Positions 23,541 through 26,449 of a DNA stretch of 26,449 bases are shown here, piece by piece. Location of the stretch: positions 1-26,449 of the forward strand of contig JAUSPJ010000271.1 of the NCBI GenBank assembly GCA_030655795.1, read 5' to 3'. Under the pieces are notes generated by a model, which saw only the letters and a program-made list of their open reading frames with translations, ran no database searches and had not been told where the DNA came from. A program made the translations under genes and the position numbers. Within the stretch, counting starts at the first letter, position 1. Every line of letters starts with the position of its first letter. Source of the stretch: Fidelibacterota bacterium. GTDB lineage: Bacteria > Fidelibacterota > UBA2242.

Positions 23541-24697
23541 TATTTAACTCCAAAATAGGTTTTCAATTCATCAACTTTATCGGTCTTTTCCCATGTAAAC
23601 TCTTCTTCAGTGCGTCCAAAATGACCATAGGCGGAAGTCTTTGCAAAAATCGGCCGTTTCAATTGCAAATACTTAATCAGGTCGGCCGGTTTTAACGGGA
23701 ATATTTTCCGAATCGCATCGGCAATTTCATTCTCGTCTACCGTTCCTGTATCAAAGGTATTGGCATATACGGAAACCGGATCGGCGACACCGATGGAATA
23801 GGCCAGTTGAATTTCACAGCGGCGGGCCAGTTTGGCTGCGACGATATTTTTCGCAATATAGCGGGCCATATAGGATGCTGAGCGATCAACCTTGGAGGCG
23901 TCCTTTCCGGAAAATGCACCGCCACCGTGACGTCCCATACCACCGTATGTGTCCACGATAATCTTCCGGCCGGTAACGCCGGCATCAGCTTCCGGGCCGC
24001 CCACCGTAAAAATGCCGGTAGCGTTGATGTAAAATTTCGTTTCCGGCGTCAGGTATTTTTCACACATCGGAATGATCACATGTTTTTTAATACTGCTGAC
24101 GATCTCATCATGGGGCACTTCCGGGTTGTGATGGACTGCCACGACCACACTTGTAACCGACTTCGGTTCACCATCGATATACTCCACGGTAACCTGGGAT
24201 TTTCCATCCGGACGGACCCAGTTCAGGATACCCTTTTTACGAACTTCCGCCAGACGCCTGGTAATTTTATTTGCCAGTGTAATTGGTAATGGCATCAATT
24301 CCGGGGTTTCATCGCAGGCGTAGCCAAACATCATGCCCTGGTCACCGGCGCCCTGCTCGTGCTTGTCGGTTTCATCCACGCCCAGAGCAATATTTTCACT
24401 CTGCTCATGGATTGAAGTAACAACCGCACAGCTGGTCGCATCCAGCCCAAAATCCGGATTGGTGTAACCAATTTTCACAAGGGTGTTCCGGACAATTCGC
24501 GGAATGTCCACATAACCACGGGTAGATATCTCACCCACGACCATGACCAGGCCGGTTGTGGTTAAGGTTTCACAGGCGACCCGGCTTTCCGGATCAACAG
24601 TCAACAACGCATCCAAAACCGAATCGGAAACGGCATCGCAAATTTTATCCGGATGACCTTCGGTTACAGATTCTGAGGTAAAGTGGTATTTTTTCAT
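23540..24697 (-). CDS. metK: methionine adenosyltransferase (SAM synthetase)
   Basis: Makes S-adenosylmethionine from methionine and ATP. It has 385 residues from ATG 24697, which has GGAG nine bases upstream; a longer reading would need a TTG at 24712. Signatures: GHPDKICDAVSDSVLD at the N-terminus, GAGDQGMMFGYACDE (ATP and metal site), and GRHGGGAFSGKDASKVDRSA late in the protein with the P-loop-like region. With ahcY it forms a two-gene methylation-cycle unit. I see no SAM riboswitch in the 53 bases upstream, only a short ACGC-TTCT-GCGT hairpin (24731-24742). Confidence 0.97.
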   Translation of the reverse strand: MKKYHFTSESVTEGHPDKICDAVSDSVLDALLTVDPESRVACETLTTTGLVMVVGEISTRGYVDIPRIVRNTLVKIGYTNPDFGLDATSCAVVTSIHEQSENIALGVDETDKHEQGAGDQGMMFGYACDETPELMPLPITLANKITRRLAEVRKKGILNWVRPDGKSQVTVEYIDGEPKSVTSVVVAVHHNPEVPHDEIVSSIKKHVIIPMCEKYLTPETKFYINATGIFTVGGPEADAGVTGRKIIVDTYGGMGRHGGGAFSGKDASKVDRSASYMARYIAKNIVAAKLARRCEIQLAYSIGVADPVSVYANTFDTGTVDENEIADAIRKIFPLKPADLIKYLQLKRPIFAKTSAYGHFGRTEEEFTWEKTDKVDELKTYFGVK

Positions 24698-24750
24698 TAA
24701 TTCTTTCTCCAAAATTTACTAGACAAACATACGCTTCTGCGTCTATAAAA

Positions 24751-25725
24751 TCAACCTAAATCATGCCGTGTTTTGTCGCCGATATCAATACTTAAACCCG
24801 GACCACTCACATGAGCGTCCTGACCAATCAGTGAATTTTTCAGGATCGCCGTTTGAATCACCGAGCCCGAATCAATAATTGTATCTTCAATAATGGACTG
24901 TGATATTGTGGTTTTATCGGCAATACTGACATAAGGCCCTATCACACTGTTTTCAATGCGAACATCCTGCCCGATGTATACCGGTGGAATAATGACCGTT
25001 TTTTCAAAAGAATAGGGTTGCTGCCCGATTGTTTTCAATAATATCCGGTTTGTATCCAGCAATGTCTCCCGGGTCCCGCAATCATAACAGGCATTAATGG
25101 TTTCAACCGTCATCTCCTGTTGCCAGTCAAGCATCACCTGCAGCGCATCGGTCAGCTGGTATTCATTCTTCGTTGTAATATTATGATCTACGATATGCTG
25201 AATGGCTTTTTTCAAAATGTTTTCATGCTGAAGCAAATAAATCCCGGCAATGGCCAGATTTCCGATATACTCCTTAGGCTTTTCAACCAAGCGTTTGACG
25301 CGATCACTATCCAACTCCACAATGCCAAAGCGACGCGGATCTGCCACCTCCATAACGCCGATGATATTTTTTTTGCTTTTGACAAAATGATCAAAATCCA
25401 GATCGAGAATAGTATCGCCCAGAATAATCAGAACCGGCTCATCAATGTCATCAAGCCCAATTCCGACGGCATGACCCAGCCCTTTGCGTTCTTTTTGCTC
25501 GACAAATCTCACATCCATAGGATAGTGTTTCCGGACATAATCAGAAACCATATCACCTTTATAGCCAACGATTAACACAATTTCATCAATTCCGGACTCA
25601 ATAACTTTATCCAGAATATGACCGAGAATCGGCTTGCCGGCAACGGGCAGGAGGACTTTTGGCCGGGTCAATGTCAGGGGTTGCAGCCGCTTTCCGATTC
25701 CAGCGGCCGGAATCACTGCCTTCAT
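24751..25725 (-). CDS. glucose-1-phosphate-type nucleotidyltransferase
   Basis: Transfers a nucleotidyl group to a sugar-1-phosphate, a step toward activated sugars for envelope or storage polymers. It has 324 residues in two parts. The first is an N-terminal Rossmann-like nucleotidyltransferase with the signature GIGKRLQPLTLTRPKVLLPV, metal-binding GDTILD, and VEKPKEYIGNLAIAGIY. The second (about 245-324) is a left-handed beta-helix with hexapeptide rungs (VYIGQDVRIENSVIGPYVSI). This is the GlmU/archaeal-type RmlA layout. The exact base and sugar cannot be read from sequence. AGAGGTG precedes the ATG. It starts 15 bases after hprK, in the same direction. Confidence 0.88.
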   Translation of the reverse strand: MKAVIPAAGIGKRLQPLTLTRPKVLLPVAGKPILGHILDKVIESGIDEIVLIVGYKGDMVSDYVRKHYPMDVRFVEQKERKGLGHAVGIGLDDIDEPVLIILGDTILDLDFDHFVKSKKNIIGVMEVADPRRFGIVELDSDRVKRLVEKPKEYIGNLAIAGIYLLQHENILKKAIQHIVDHNITTKNEYQLTDALQVMLDWQQEMTVETINACYDCGTRETLLDTNRILLKTIGQQPYSFEKTVIIPPVYIGQDVRIENSVIGPYVSIADKTTISQSIIEDTIIDSGSVIQTAILKNSLIGQDAHVSGPGLSIDIGDKTRHDLG

Positions 25726-25740
25726 GTCACCTCTCTACTG

Positions 25741-26449
25741 TTATTCAAAGTCTTTCTGTAAATATTGCTCGATGGTTGATATCTGCGATTTTTTACGAAT
25801 TTTGGCAGCCAGTTTCCTTTCAAAGTCCCGGGCTGAGTTTTTTCCCATGAATTTCAGCAGATGGTTCATCGCAATCACCTCTGCTATTACCGTTATGTTT
25901 TTACCGGGATAGATCGGCAATTTGACAATCGGCGTATCCACCTCGAGAATTTTGACATGTTTATCCACGGCGCCGATGCGCTCGTAGCTTTCATTGTCGT
26001 CCCACTCCACCAATTCAACCTGAACTTCGACCCGCTTCTGTTGACGAATAGCCTGGATTCCAAACAGATTCCGGACATCTACGATCCCGAGGCCCCGAAC
26101 CTCCATATGATGTTCCAGGAATTCATTACTGGTACCGATAATGACATTGTCTGCCCGCCGGATAATTTTCACAATATCGTCGGCGACGAGGCGGTGCCCC
26201 CGTTCAACAAGATCCAGAGCGACTTCACTCTTTCCGATACCGCTGCGTCCGGTCAGCAGCAAGCCAACGCCAAAGACATCAACCAGCGAACCATGGACGA
26301 TCGTTGACGGCGCCAGGTTCCAGTCCAGATAATCCATCAACCGGCCCACTAAATTACTCGTCAGCATCGGTGTTGAAAACAGGGCGATATTATTTTCACG
26401 GGCAATTTCCAGGGAGAATTCCGGCGGCCGGGCTCCATGAGCAAAGATG
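25741..26449 (-). CDS. hprK: HPr kinase/phosphorylase, N-terminus beyond window
   Basis: Phosphorylates and dephosphorylates a serine of HPr-type phosphocarriers, linking carbon state to regulation. The open frame continues to the window edge; the first visible residues, IFAHGARPPEFSLEIARENN, are the end of the N-terminal domain, so about a third is missing. An internal ATG at 26367 is not the start, because the family sequence continues upstream. The catalytic half is complete: Walker A GRSGIGKSE, HRLVADDIVKI, the HprK signature EVRGLGIVDVRNLFG, and the C-terminal KLPIYPGKNITVIAEVIAMN. No HPr gene is in view, so the partner is unknown. In Gram-negative bacteria HprK is often tied to the regulatory PTS branch and cell-envelope sugars, which fits the downstream nucleotidyltransferase. 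Confidence 0.93.
   Translation of the reverse strand, partial: IFAHGARPPEFSLEIARENNIALFSTPMLTSNLVGRLMDYLDWNLAPSTIVHGSLVDVFGVGLLLTGRSGIGKSEVALDLVERGHRLVADDIVKIIRRADNVIIGTSNEFLEHHMEVRGLGIVDVRNLFGIQAIRQQKRVEVQVELVEWDDNESYERIGAVDKHVKILEVDTPIVKLPIYPGKNITVIAEVIAMNHLLKFMGKNSARDFERKLAAKIRKKSQISTIEQYLQKDFE

Noticed and set aside
24698..24750. SAM riboswitch before metK
   Set aside because: Only 53 bases separate the genes, with one 4-bp hairpin. None of the known SAM-binding RNA layouts fits.

Overview
The window is a 26.4 kb chromosomal segment from a Gram-negative, didermic bacterium. The best guess is the FCB side of the tree (Marinimicrobia, KSB1 or Calditrichota-like). This rests on an S46 dipeptidyl-peptidase, an LptF/G permease, PorV-like (DUF5723-type) outer-membrane barrels, large Asp/Thr-rich lipoproteins, and an HprK together with a sugar nucleotidyltransferase. 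The phylum is inferred from gene content only; no rRNA gene is present.

Layout. 1-1602 (minus): S46 exopeptidase, cut by the window edge. 1746-2006 (plus): orphan 86-residue protein followed by its own terminator. 2073-8768 (plus): a complete trp operon (trpEGDCFBA, chorismate to tryptophan) preceded by a consensus promoter, a 28-codon leader peptide with four Trp codons, and a two-state attenuator whose alternative helices can be read base by base. 8850-9218 (plus): small orphan protein. 9219-11938: an accessory island in which an IS4-like insertion sequence, with its transposase split over three frames, sits between two blocks of palindromic intergenic repeats. 11939-13387 (minus): NhaC-type Na+/H+ antiporter. 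13519-14613 (plus): LptG/LptF-type permease of lipopolysaccharide export.

14749-21542 (minus): the least explained part. Two consecutive gene pairs each encode a large predicted lipoprotein followed, after 1-3 nt, by a PorV-like beta-barrel. The two lipoproteins resemble each other and so do the two barrels, so this is a tandemly duplicated two-gene cell-envelope module with no function that I recognise. Immediately upstream lies a RelE toxin/antitoxin pair with a third small antitoxin-like gene (21573-22223).

22287-26449 (minus): housekeeping genes. metK and ahcY overlap by one base (SAM synthesis and SAH removal). A glucose-1-phosphate-type nucleotidyltransferase follows hprK at 15 nt; hprK is cut by the window edge.

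The strongest novel-looking signals are the trp attenuator, which is fully reconstructable, and the duplicated lipoprotein/barrel module.
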